From assembly GCA_022376925.1 (NCBI GenBank), contig JAIOJX010000025.1, positions 8,649,141-8,713,140 on the forward strand: 64,000 nt of DNA, written 5' to 3'. A model generated the notes under the pieces. It did not search any database, had not been told where the DNA came from, and saw nothing but the letters and a program-made list of their open reading frames with translations. The position numbers and the translations under genes were made by a program. Origin of the DNA: Tragulus kanchil (taxonomy: Eukaryota > Chordata > Mammalia > Artiodactyla > Tragulidae). Of this stretch, positions 48,670 to 58,406 are shown piece after piece. The stretch's first letter is position 1, and every line of letters starts with the position of its first letter.

Positions 48670-50820
48670 GATTGCTAGTATTTTTTTGAGGATTTTTGCA
48701 TCTATGTTCATCAGTGATATTGGCCTGTAATTTTCTTTTTCTTTTTTTGTGGTATCTTTGTCTAGTTTTGTTATCAAGGTGATGGTGGCTTCACAAAAAG
48801 AGTTGGGAAGTTTTCCTTCCTCTGTGACTTTTTTGGGAACAGTTTGAGAATAGGTGTTAACTCTTCTCTAAATATTTGATAAAATTCACCTGCGAAGTCA
48901 TCATGTCCTTGACTTTTGTTTGTTGGGAGGTTTTTAATCATGGTTTCAATTTCAGTGCTTGTGATATGTCTGTTCATATTTTCTATTTCTTCCTGGTTCA
49001 GTGAGGGAGACTGTACCTTTCTAAGAAATTTTCTATTTTTTCCAGGTTGTCCATTTTATTGTCATACAGTTGTTCACAGTAGTCTTTTATGATTCTTGGT
49101 ATTTCTGCAGAGTCAGTTTTAACTTCTCATTTTTCATTTTACTGACTTGAGTACCCTCTCTTTCTTTTCTTGATGAGCCTGGCTAAAGGTTTCTCAGTCT
49201 TGTTTATCTTTACAAAGAACTGGCTTTTAGTTTCATTGATCTTTGCAACTGTTTTCTTTATCTCTATTTAATTTTTTCTGCTCTGATCTTTATGATTTCC
49301 TTCCTTCTTCTAATCTTAGGTCTGTCAGTTCTTTCTCTAGTTATTTTAGGTGTAAGGTTACTTTGAGATTTTTCTTGTTTCTCATGGTAAGATTGTGTTG
49401 CTATAAAATTTCCTCTTAAAACTGCTTTTCGATGAAAAAACAGACATGGAGAATAGACATATGGACATTGAGGGGAATGAAGAGTGGGTGGGATGCGTAA
49501 AGGAAGTAGCATGAAAACCTATACTGTCATATGTGAAAAAAATAGCTATTGTCCTTGTGCTGTGAGAAAAGGGGATCCTGCAGGGGCGCTGTGCAACGGC
49601 CTGGAGGTGGGATGGGGAAAAAACGGGCTATATCTGTAAACAACCTGTGTAGGCCTCCCATTGCAGTGGCCTCTCTCCTTGCAGAGCACTGGCTCTGGGC
49701 ACACGTGCTCCAGAGTGCTGGCTCATAGTTGGCTCCACGGCACGTGGGATCTTCCTGTGCCAAGGATTGAACTGGTACCCCTTGCACTGCAAGGTGGACT
49801 CCTTACCCACTGGACCACCAGGTAAGCCCGATTGCTAGTATTTTTTTGAGGATTTTTGCATCTATGTTCATCAGTGATATTGGCCTGTAATTTTCTTTTT
49901 CTTTTTTTGTGGTATCTTTGTCTGGTTTTGTTATCAAGATGATGGTGACTTCATAAAAAGAGTTGGGAAGTTTTCCTTCCTCTGTGACTTTTTGGAAGAG
50001 TTTCAGAGGTATAGGTGTTAACTCTTCTCTAAATGTTTGATAAAATTCACCTGTGAAGTCCTCACGTCCTTGGGCTTTTGTTTTGGGGAGGTTTTTAATC
50101 ATGGTTTTAATTTCAGTGCTTGTGATTAGTCTGTTCATATTTTCTATTTCTTCCTGGTTCAGTGAGGGAGACTGTACCTTTCTAAGAAATTTTCTATTTT
50201 TTCCAGGTTGTCCATTTTATTGTCATACAGTTGTTCACAGTAGTCTTTTATGATTCTTGGTATTTCTGCAGAGTCAGTTTTAACTTCTCATTTTTCATTT
50301 TACTGACTTGAGTACCCTCTCTTTCTTTTCTTGATGAGCCTGGCTAAAGGTTTCTCAGTCTTGTTTATCTTTACAAAGAACTGGCTTTTAGTTTCATTGA
50401 TCTTTGCAACTGTTTTCTTTATCTCTATTTAATTTTTTCTGCTCTGATCTTTATGATTTCCTTCCTTCTTCTAATCTTAGGTCTGTCAGTTCTTTCTCTA
50501 GTTATTTTAGGTGTAAGGTTACTTTGAGATTTTTCTTGTTTCTCATGGTAAGATTGTGTTGCTATAAAATTTCCTCTTAAAACTGCTTTTCGATGAAAAA
50601 ACAGACATGGAGAATAGACATATGGACATTGAGGGGAATGAAGAGTGGGTGGGATGCGTAAAGGAAGTAGCATGAAAACCTATACTGTCATATGTGAAAA
50701 AAATAGCTATTGTCCTTGTGCTGTGAGAAAAGGGGATCCTGCAGGGGCGCTGTGCAACGGCCTGGAGGGGTGGGATGGGGAGGATATACATATGACTAAT
50801 CTGGGATCATACATATCTGT
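48484..50820. repeat. tandem duplication 14, period about 1160 bp, with a divergent patch
   Basis: Copy A is 48484-49643 and copy B 49644-50820. Most is identical, but 48774-49000 versus 49935-50160 differ at roughly 15 or more positions with small indels. The A end has lost about 30 bp (ggatatacatatgac... missing) beside run-length errors. The block starts inside a SINE and ends inside a nested L1 end. Confidence 0.88.
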
Positions 50821-50860
50821 AAACAACAAAACTCTGTACAAGTAAAAAGTAAAATAAAAA
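50591..50860 (+). mobile_element. short L1 3' end nested in the large L1, opposite strand
   Basis: About 270 bp of L1 3' untranslated sequence on the plus strand (ggagaatagacatatggaca, tgaaaacctatactgtca, tagctattgtccttgtgc, A-rich end) interrupts L1 ORF2. The flanks ttaaaactgctttt (50577-50590) and ttaaaaactgctttt (50861-50875) form the target repeat, containing TTAAAA. Confidence 0.85.
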
Positions 50861-52385
50861 TTAAAAACTGCTTTTGCTGCATCTCATAAGTTTGGACAGT
50901 TGTGCTTTCATTTTCATGTCTCTAGGTATTTTTTTCCTGTTTGATTTCTTCAGTGATCCAATGGTTGTTTAGTAGCATATTAGTTTAGCTGCCACGTTTG
51001 TGTTAAGAAACTTCTTGTAGTTTATGTCTAATCTTATAGCATTATGATCAGAAAAAGATGCTTGGTATTATTTCAGTTTTCTTAAACTTACCAAGGCTTG
51101 CTTTGTGACCCAGCATGTGGTCAACCTGGAGAATGTTCTGTATGCATTTGAGGAAAATGTATAGTCTGCTGCTTTTAGATAGAATGCTCTATAAATATCA
51201 ATTAACTTAGACTCATCTAAAGTGTCATTTAAGGCCCGGGTTTCTTTCCTTATTGATTTTCTGTCTGGATGATCTATCCATTGATGAAAGAGGGGTATTA
51301 AAATCCCCCACTATTATTGTGTTATTGTTGATTTCTCCTTTTATATTTGTTAGTGTTTGCTTTACATATTGAAGTTATCCTAAGTTAGGTGCATATATAC
51401 TTATAGTTGTTATATCTTCTTCTTGGATTGAACCCTGGATCAATATGTAGTGTCCTTCATTGTCTAACAGTCTTTGTTTTAAAGTCTATTTCGTCTGATA
51501 TGAGTATTGCTACTCCAGTTTATGATTTCCATTTGTGTGAAATATCTTCTCCCATCCCCTTACTGTCAGTCTATAAGTGTCTCTAGGTATGAAGTAGGTC
51601 TATTGTAGATAATATATATATATGTGTCTTATTTTTGTATCCACTCAGCCAGCCTGTGTCTTTTGGTTGATGCATTTAATCCATTTACATTTAAGGTAGT
51701 TATTGATAGGACTCAATAAAACTTTAATCCAGTTGTCTGCTGATGGGTAGGGCTGTGCTCCCCTCCTGCTAGTTGTTTGGCCCGAGGCAGTGCAGTCCTG
51801 GAGTCTACGGGCTTCTATTGTAGGGCTACTGGTGACCTCCAAGAGGACTTACAGCATGTTGCCCACCCGCGCCTGTGCAAGAGACCATCTAACACTGCAA
51901 GGCCTGACGTCATCTCTTATGGGGTCACTGCTCCTTTCCTCCGGGTCCTGGGGTCCACAAGATTTCCTTTGTGCCCTCTAAGAGTTTCTGTTTCCCCCAG
52001 TCCTATGGAAGGTCTGGAATCAAAGCCTGCTGACCCTTCAAATTCAGATCCCCTAGGGATTCCCAGTCCTTTCGCCACATCCCCAACTGGGGAGCCTTGA
52101 TGTGGGGGCCTAGAACCTTCACAACAGTGTGAGAACTTCTTTGGTAATATTGTTCACCAGCTTGAGTCACCCACCCAGCAGGCAGAGGATCTGATTTTAT
52201 CCTAATTGTTCCCCTCCTACCATTTTGTTGTGGCTTCTGCTTTGTTCTTAAATGTAGAGTATCTTTTTTTTTTCGGTGGGCTTCAGTGTCTTCCTGTTGA
52301 TAGTTGTTCAACAGCTAGTTGTGATTTTGGTGCACTGGCCAGAGAATATGAGTGTATGTCCTTCTACTCCACCATCTTCAATTTT

Positions 52386-52803
52386 AGTTTTTTCACTGGT
52401 GGAAAACTGCTTTATAATGTATTGGTTTCTGCCATGCACCATTGCAGATCAGCCATAATCACGTAATTATATAGATATATCTCCTCTCCTTCTTAAGCCT
52501 TCCTCCCATCCCTCATCCACCCATCTAAGTCGCCACAGAGCCCCAGGCTGGGCCCCCTTTGCTATACAGCTTCCCACTAGCAGTCTGGGGGGGGCGGGTG
52601 TGTGTGTGTGTGTGTCTATGTCTGTGCTATTTTCTCAATTCGTCCCACCCTCACCTTCCCCTGCTATATCCACAAATCCATCCTCTAGTAGGTTCATCAG
52701 TACCATTTTTCTAGATTCCATGTGTATGCTTTGCTGATACTTATTTTTCTCTTCTAACTTACTTTACTCTGTATAAGAGGCACTAGGTTCATTACCACCT
52801 ACT
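52386..52803 (-). mobile_element. L1 LINE 3' end
   Basis: Reversed artiodactyl L1 3' sequence: gtgtctatgtctgtgctatt, tcaattcgtcccaccctcac, taggttcatcagtaccattt and actttactctgtataagagg. It lies directly next to the 5' end of the large L1. Includes a short (GT)n near 52597-52613. Confidence 0.85.
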
Positions 52804-52847
52804 TTTTTTTTTTTTACTTAAGTAGGAAGTCTCATATGTCATGAACA

Positions 52848-53128
52848 TTTTTTTTTATTATTTTTAATTTTGGCCTCTTTTACTGGTCTCTCATTTATTT
52901 ATTTTCATCCATCTTTGTTCTTTGGCCTGTGTGGGCCTCCCATGGCAGTGGCTTCTTTCCTTGCAGAACTCCAGCTCTGGGTGCATGCGCTCCAGAATGC
53001 TGGCTCATTACTGGACACACCAGTGCAGCTGCTCTACAGCATGTGGGATCTTCCCAGGCCAGGGATTGAACTGATGCCCCTTGCACTGCAAGGTGGACTC
53101 TTTACCCACTGGACCACTAGGGAAGCCC
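52848..53128 (-). mobile_element. CCAATAG-type tRNA-derived SINE
   Basis: The minus strand begins gggcttccctagtggtccag. The 3' part reads gagaccagtaaaagaggcc, a diverged form of the family's gaccaatagaagtggcc segment. No clear target repeat was found. Confidence 0.88.
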
Positions 53129-53470
53129 TACCCACCTTTTAAATATGGCAATAAAGAGGTAGGAAGAAATGATACTGGAACTTCATCCTTTCTTCTGCCT
53201 GCTGTCCCTTCACCATCTACTGGAAGCATTCAGATACTGTGAATAGAGAATGGAAGAAATTGAGAACCTTTGGTGGCAGAATAGCCAATAGACCATGTAA
53301 TGGGCCCCTACTGAGAATTTGATAAATAGAATAAACCATCAGAAAAAAAAAATTCAAATAGTGATTCATCTTGGAATCATATTATATTTTCCCGATGATT
53401 ATTAGAATAAAATCATTAAAATGTAATGTTAATGGAAAACTTTGCATAAGATTTTTCTACTGTATTGTGT

Positions 53471-53787
53471 GTTTTCTTTTTTTTAAACATTTATTTTATT
53501 TATTTATCTTTTGGGGGGTGGGGGGGAGGGGCCACTTCTATTGATCTTTCATTTATCTATTTTCATCCGTCTTTGTTCTTTGGCTCCTCTGGGCCTCCCA
53601 TCGCAGTGGCCCCTGTCGTCGCAGAGCGCCGGCTTTGGACGCATGCCCCCGAGAGCTCCGGCTTGGTAATTGGACACATCAGTCCAGCCACTCTGCAGCA
53701 CATGGGATCTTCCCAGGCCAGGGATCGAACCAGCACCCCTTGCACTGCAAGGCGGTGTCCTTACCCACTGGACCACCAGGGGAAGCC
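53471..53787 (-). mobile_element. CCAATAG-type SINE, long form with C-rich tail
   Basis: The minus strand ends gatcaatagaagtggcccct, a C-rich run, then aaaagataaataaataaaa. The exact 11-bp target repeat ctgtattgtgt lies at 53460-53470 and 53788-53798. Confidence 0.93.
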
Positions 53788-53809
53788 CTGTATTGTGTTT
53801 TATTCCATG

Positions 53810-54398
53810 TGCCCAGGTAGGACTGAACTTACAGTGAACAGCGAGGTGTAGAATGGAAGACAATAGACCGGAAGCTGCTTATTTGATTTACGGGCTTTTT
53901 CTCCTGTGGGTTCTCATATTCATCCATTTTTACTTAGAAGTTATAGTAAAAATAATATCCAGAAAAGTCTATCTTCTTTACATTACTTGGCTTTCTTCTC
54001 GAATAATTCTTTGTCTCTTAAAGCATATAGTCAAATATTAATTATTAAATGAAACAACATTTTTGAATTAGCTGGCTACCATTTAAAAAATTAGTTTAAA
54101 AAATTGAGATCATTTTAGATTCACTTACAATCATGAGAAGTAATGCAGGGATCCTATGTCCGCTCTACCCAGTTTCCCCCAATTTGAACATATAGTACCT
54201 TTCATAGTTTCGTACCAGGATGCTGATATCAGCACAGCCTAGACACCAAACACTCCCATCATTGCAAGGATTCCCCAGGCTGCCCTTTTGTAGCCACACT
54301 CAGCCCCGAGCCCACCTCTGGCCATTACCAGTCTCTTCTCCATGTCTATAACTTTGTGGCCAATTTATTTTTAGAAACATTTCTCTAATAGTTGGCCT
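53810..54398. other. intron with an old L1M-like relic at about 54085-54375
   Basis: The relic shows tttagattcacttacaatca, ctacccagtttcccccaatt, catcattgcaaggattcccc and tctccatgtctataactttg, an old mammalian L1-associated pattern. The family is not assigned. 53810-54080 is unassigned. Confidence 0.5.
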
Positions 54399-54949
54399 AT
54401 GGGAGGAAAGTAGCCATTAACACTTTGTAGAGCAGATGACTTTATAGGTGGAAGCAGGTGATTATATATGTATACTCAGTGTTGACTTGGGTTGCTCTGC
54501 ATGGAGACAGTGTGGGGTCCTCAACTCCAGGTTACTGAGGTGTCAGGACTGAAACTATTCTTGCCAGAAAATGTCTCTGCCAAAGGTTGACGGAATTTTC
54601 CCTCCTGAATTATACACCTCCACAAAGCAGGCCAAGAAATGACCTGGGTGGCAAGCATTTCTAGCCTCTCCCCAACACTACCATAGGCAGGTACTGTCTG
54701 GGATCCCTGGTAGCTCTAGAGAGGGTGAGGGAAGGTGTCTTCCCTACCTGTCCATGTGTGATTATGTGCTGCCGAGTGCTGAGACACTGAACTCTTTGCA
54801 GTCATCTTTGCTGCTGTGCAGCTCTGTTTAACCCTGTATTGCACTTGGAGCTTCTCTCATGCCTCAAGGTGCCAGATCGTCTTGTCCTCTTCCTTGCTGT
54901 CAGTCTGACTTCATTATCTGGTGCCACTTAGATGGTAAAAGCCATTGTG

Positions 54950-55143
54950 TGTGTTAGTCACTCAGTCTTGTCTGATTCTTTGTTACCCCATGGACTGTAG
55001 CTCACCAGACTCCTCTGCCCATGGAATTCTCCAGGCAAGAATACTGGAGTGGGTAGCCATTCCCTTCTCCAGGGGGTCTTCCGGACCCAGGGATTGAACC
55101 CAGCTCAACTAAATTGCAGGAAGAGCCTTTACCGTCCAAGCCA
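54950..55143 (-). mobile_element. Bov-tA SINE
   Basis: Reversed family pattern: gtcactcagtcttgtctgat, ccatggactgtagctcacca, ctccaggcaagaatactgga, gggattgaacccagctcaac and the head end at gccacc. Doubled at 56060-56253. Confidence 0.88.
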
Positions 55144-55145
55144 CC

Positions 55146-55418
55146 ATTATTGTTGTTCAGTTGCCAAGCTGTGTCCGACTCTCTGTGACCCCATGGACTG
55201 CAGCACCCAAGGCTTCCCTGTCCTTCACTATCTCCCTCAGTTTGATCAGACTCATGTCCATTGAGTTGATGATGCCATCTATCTATCTCATCCTCTGTTG
55301 CCCCCTTCACCTCTTGCCCTCAGTCTTTCCCAGCTTAGGGTCTTCCAGTGAATTGATGAGCCCAATTCTGTCTGACTCCAAAATCCATGCATTTAAGACT
55401 GTGGTGTTTTTTTCTTTG
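55146..55418 (-). mobile_element. BovB LINE 3' end or Bov-A-type derivative
   Basis: The plus strand shows ttgttcagttgccaagctgt, gactgcagcacccaaggctt, tcatgtccattgagttgatg and tcatcctctgttgccccctt, the reversed BovB 3' region. Whether it was copied as BovB or as a Bov-A SINE cannot be told from this piece. Doubled at 56256-56530. Confidence 0.82.
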
Positions 55419-56796
55419 TCCTGAGTAACTACAGTCTAATTTCTGAGGTTTATTACAGTCAAATTTCTTGAAGAAGTTGTCTGCATTTACTGTCTAATTT
55501 CTAGATTCATGGGAGGAAAGTAGCCATTAACACTTTGTAGAGCAGATGACTTTATAGGTGGAAGCAGGTGATTATATATGTATACTCAGTGTTGACTTGG
55601 GTTGCTCTGCATGGAGACAGTGTGGGGTCCTCAACTCCAGGTTACTGAGGTGTCAGGACTGAAACTATTCTTGCCAGAAAATGTCTCTGCCAAAGGTTGA
55701 CGGAATTTTCCCTCCTGAATTATACACCTCCACAAAGCAGGCCAAGAAATGACCTGGGTGGCAAGCATTTCTAGCCTCTCCCCAACACTACCATAGGCAG
55801 GTACTGTCTGGGATCCCGGGTAGCTCTGGAGGGGGGGGGGGAAGGTGTCTTCCCTACCTGTCCATGTGTGATTATGTGCTGCCGAGTGCTGAGACACTGA
55901 ACTCTTTGCAGTCATCTTTGCTGCTGTGCAGCTCTGTTTAACCCTGTATTGCACTTGGAGCTTCTCTCATGCCTCAAGGTGCCAGATCGTCTTGTCCTCT
56001 TCCTTGCTGTCAGTCTGACTTCATTATCTGGTGCCACTTAGATGGTAAAAGCCATTGTGTGTGTTAGTCACTCAGTCTTGTCTGATTCTTTGTTACCCCA
56101 TGGACTGTAGCTCACCAGACTCCTCTGCCCATGGAATTCTCCAGGCAAGAATACTGGAGTGGGTAGCCATTCCCTTCTCCAGGGGGTCTTCCGGACCCAG
56201 GGATTGAACCCAGCTCAACTAAATTGCAGGAAGAGCCTTTACCGTCCAAGCCACCATTATTGTTGTTCAGTTGCCAAGCTGTGTCCGACTCTCTGTGACC
56301 CCATGGACTGCAGCACCCAAGGCTTCCCTGTCCTTCACTATCTCCCTCAGTTTGATCAGACTCATGTCCATTGAGTTGATGATGCCATCTATCTATCTCA
56401 TCCTCTGTTGCCCCCTTCACCTCTTGCCCTCAGTCTTTCCCAGCTTAGGGTCTTCCAGTGAATTGATGAGCCCAATTCTGTCTGACTCCAAAATCCATGC
56501 ATTTAAGACTGTGGTGTTTTTTTTCTCTTTGTCCTGAGTAACTACAGTCTAATTTCTGAGGTTTATTACAGTCAAATTTCTTGAAGAAGTTGTCTGCATT
56601 TACTGTTCTCAAATTCTGTCATTAATCCAGTGATGACTTCTCAGATTGTATTACCTCACATCTTTTGTACCATTTGATAGTGAAGGTTTTTTCAAAGGTC
56701 CCACTGAAAATTTCTGTCTTCACTTGGTTTTTACTCTCCTCTGGTTTTCTATTTCTAATCACTGTCTTGGGGGGGGGGTTCATAAAACATATTGAC

Positions 56797-57158
56797 CAAG
56801 GCTTCCCTGGTGGTCCAGTGGGTAAGGACACCGCCTTGCAGTGCAAGGGGCGCCAGTTTGATCCCTGGCCTGGGAAGATCCCACATGCTGCGGAGCGGCT
56901 GGACTGATGTGTCCAGTTACCAAGCTGGAGCTCTGGGGCGCATGCTGCCAGAGCCGGCACTCTGCGATGACGGATGCCACTGCGATGGGAGGCCCAGAGG
57001 AGCCAAAGAACAAAGACGGATGAAAACAGAGAAATGAAAGACCAATAGAAGTGGCCCGCCCGTCCCCCTCCCTCCCCACCTCACCCCCCAAAAGATAAAA
57101 AAAAAAAAAAAAGAAAGAAAGAAATGGGCGGACTATTGGTGGTTTTTTTTTTCAAAAC
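56797..57158 (+). mobile_element. CCAATAG-type SINE, long form with C-rich and A-rich tail
   Basis: Plus-strand copy: ggcttccctggtggtccagt head, gaccaatagaagtggcccgc, a C-rich tract, then aaaagataaaaaaaaaa. Target repeat aaaacatattgac at 56784-56796 and 57159-57171. It splits an L1-like relic. It shows the full family structure best. Confidence 0.92.
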
Positions 57159-57460
57159 AAAACATATTGACTATTTGGCAGGAAAGTGACATCTTGACTA
57201 TATTGAGTCTTCACACTGGTAAGCATACATAACTCCCTTTTAAGTCTTTTCAAAATCACTTTGAATAAACTTTTATAGCTTTCTCCATAAAAAAGCTTTC
57301 TCTACAGAAACCTCTTGTTATTATCTCAAATGATAACTTTTTAAAAAATTAAATGTTCCAACAGTTTGTTATGGATTATGAAACTCAATTGATTTTTATG
57401 TATTGTTTGAAGCAACTTTGCTGACGTATTCCAAAAAGACCATTTGTATTTTGACTTTCA
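57159..57460 (-). mobile_element. older L1 LINE relic
   Basis: Reversed ORF2 3' sequence: ggaaagtgacatcttgacta, tattgagtcttcacactgg, much diverged. It is interrupted on its left by the SINE ending at 57158. Confidence 0.6.
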
Positions 57461-57546
57461 GAAACCATTTAGTAATAATTACAGAAGATTTATAGAAGAG
57501 TTACAGAGATTTCACAAGTTTCCTTATACGTTTTACCCAGGTTTCT

Positions 57547-57788
57547 TTTTAACTTTTTAAAATTTATCTAATTTTAAAAACATGTTATTTATCATTGCAG
57601 TGTGCTGGCTTCTCTATGGAGCACAGGCTCTAGGCACTTGGGCTTCAGTAGTTGTGGGCTCAATAGTTGAAGCACACTGGCTTAGTTGCCCTGTGGCATG
57701 TTGGATCTTCCCAGACCAGGGGTCAGAACCCGTGTCCACTGCCTTGGCAGGCAGATTCTTAACCACTGGTCCACCAGGGAAGTCCCCC
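57547..57788 (-). mobile_element. CHR-type tRNA-Glu SINE with exact target repeat
   Basis: Reversed CHR pattern: tagttgtgggctcaatagtt, ggcatgttggatcttcccag and accactggtccaccagggaa. The exact 16-bp repeat ttttacccaggtttct flanks it at 57531-57546 and 57789-57804. It lies inside an older unassigned repeat (57470-58005). Confidence 0.9.
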
Positions 57789-58017
57789 TTTTACCCAGGT
57801 TTCTGAGGCTAACTTCTTACATAACTTACACAGAAACGTGGCACTTTTGTCAAATGTAAAAAACCCTGATACTGGTACATTACTATTTACAGACTTCATT
57901 TAGATTTCGCCACTTTTTCTAACATCCTTTTCATGTTCCAGAATCCAATCAAAAATATTACGTTGTGTTTAGTCTCTTAATTTTAACATAGAAACTTGTA
58001 CTACATGTAAAGAATAG

Positions 58018-58229
58018 TTTTTTTTTAATATTTATTTTTGGCTGTGCTAGGTTTATGGTATTTCAGGTAGGCTTTCTCTAGTTGCAGCAAGTTGGGGCTA
58101 CTCCCTAGTTATCACTGGAAGGCTGAATTGCCCCAAGGCATGTTGGACTTTTCCCAGACCAGGAACTGAACCGGTGTCCCTTGCATTGTAGGGTGGATTC
58201 TTAGCCACGGGCACAGCAAGGAAGCCCTA
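58018..58229 (-). mobile_element. CHR-type tRNA-Glu SINE, diverged
   Basis: Reversed pattern: atttatttttggctgtgcta, ggcatgttggacttttccca, ggaactgaaccggtgtccct and cacagcaaggaagccct. More diverged than its neighbour. Confidence 0.8.
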
Positions 58230-58406
58230 AAAATAAGAGTTTTGTCTCTTAGTTTCCAAATCTGTGTATGCGTATGTGTGTTTCGGTGGGTGGTGTAGGG
58301 ATTAGGTGTGTGTATCGTACAGACCTTTGCACGCTGGCTTGGACTGACCACTCTCCCAGGCTTTACACTCTCTACTCCTCCTGTAGATGTTGGTGCTCCC
58401 CAGGAT

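Larger units (their letters stand above)
43425..52385 (-). mobile_element. large L1 LINE, 5' end present, ORF1 not seen, dead
   Basis: On the minus strand the order is a 5' end starting at about 52385 (reverse of ctactccaccatc), a roughly 670-bp 5' untranslated region, then the ORF2 endonuclease start near 51705 (TTLNVNGLN). Reverse-transcriptase region motifs lie near 50000 ([24 protein letters not shown]). The ORF2 C-terminus is at 43706-44113 ([15 protein letters not shown]), then the 3' region. No ORF1 lies between the 5' region and ORF2. The apparent 8.9 kb includes tandem duplications 12, 13 and 14, two nested SINEs and a nested L1 end. Without them about 5 kb remain. Stops and frameshifts break ORF2. 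It is an inactive insertion. Confidence 0.85.
54399..56604. repeat. tandem duplication 15, period 1110 bp
   Basis: Copy A is 54399-55508 and copy B 55509-56604. Differences: ccctggtagctctagagagg in A against cccgggtagctctggagggg in B (B then has a long G run), and a T/CT run near 55410/56520. Each copy carries a Bov-tA plus a BovB end. Confidence 0.92.
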
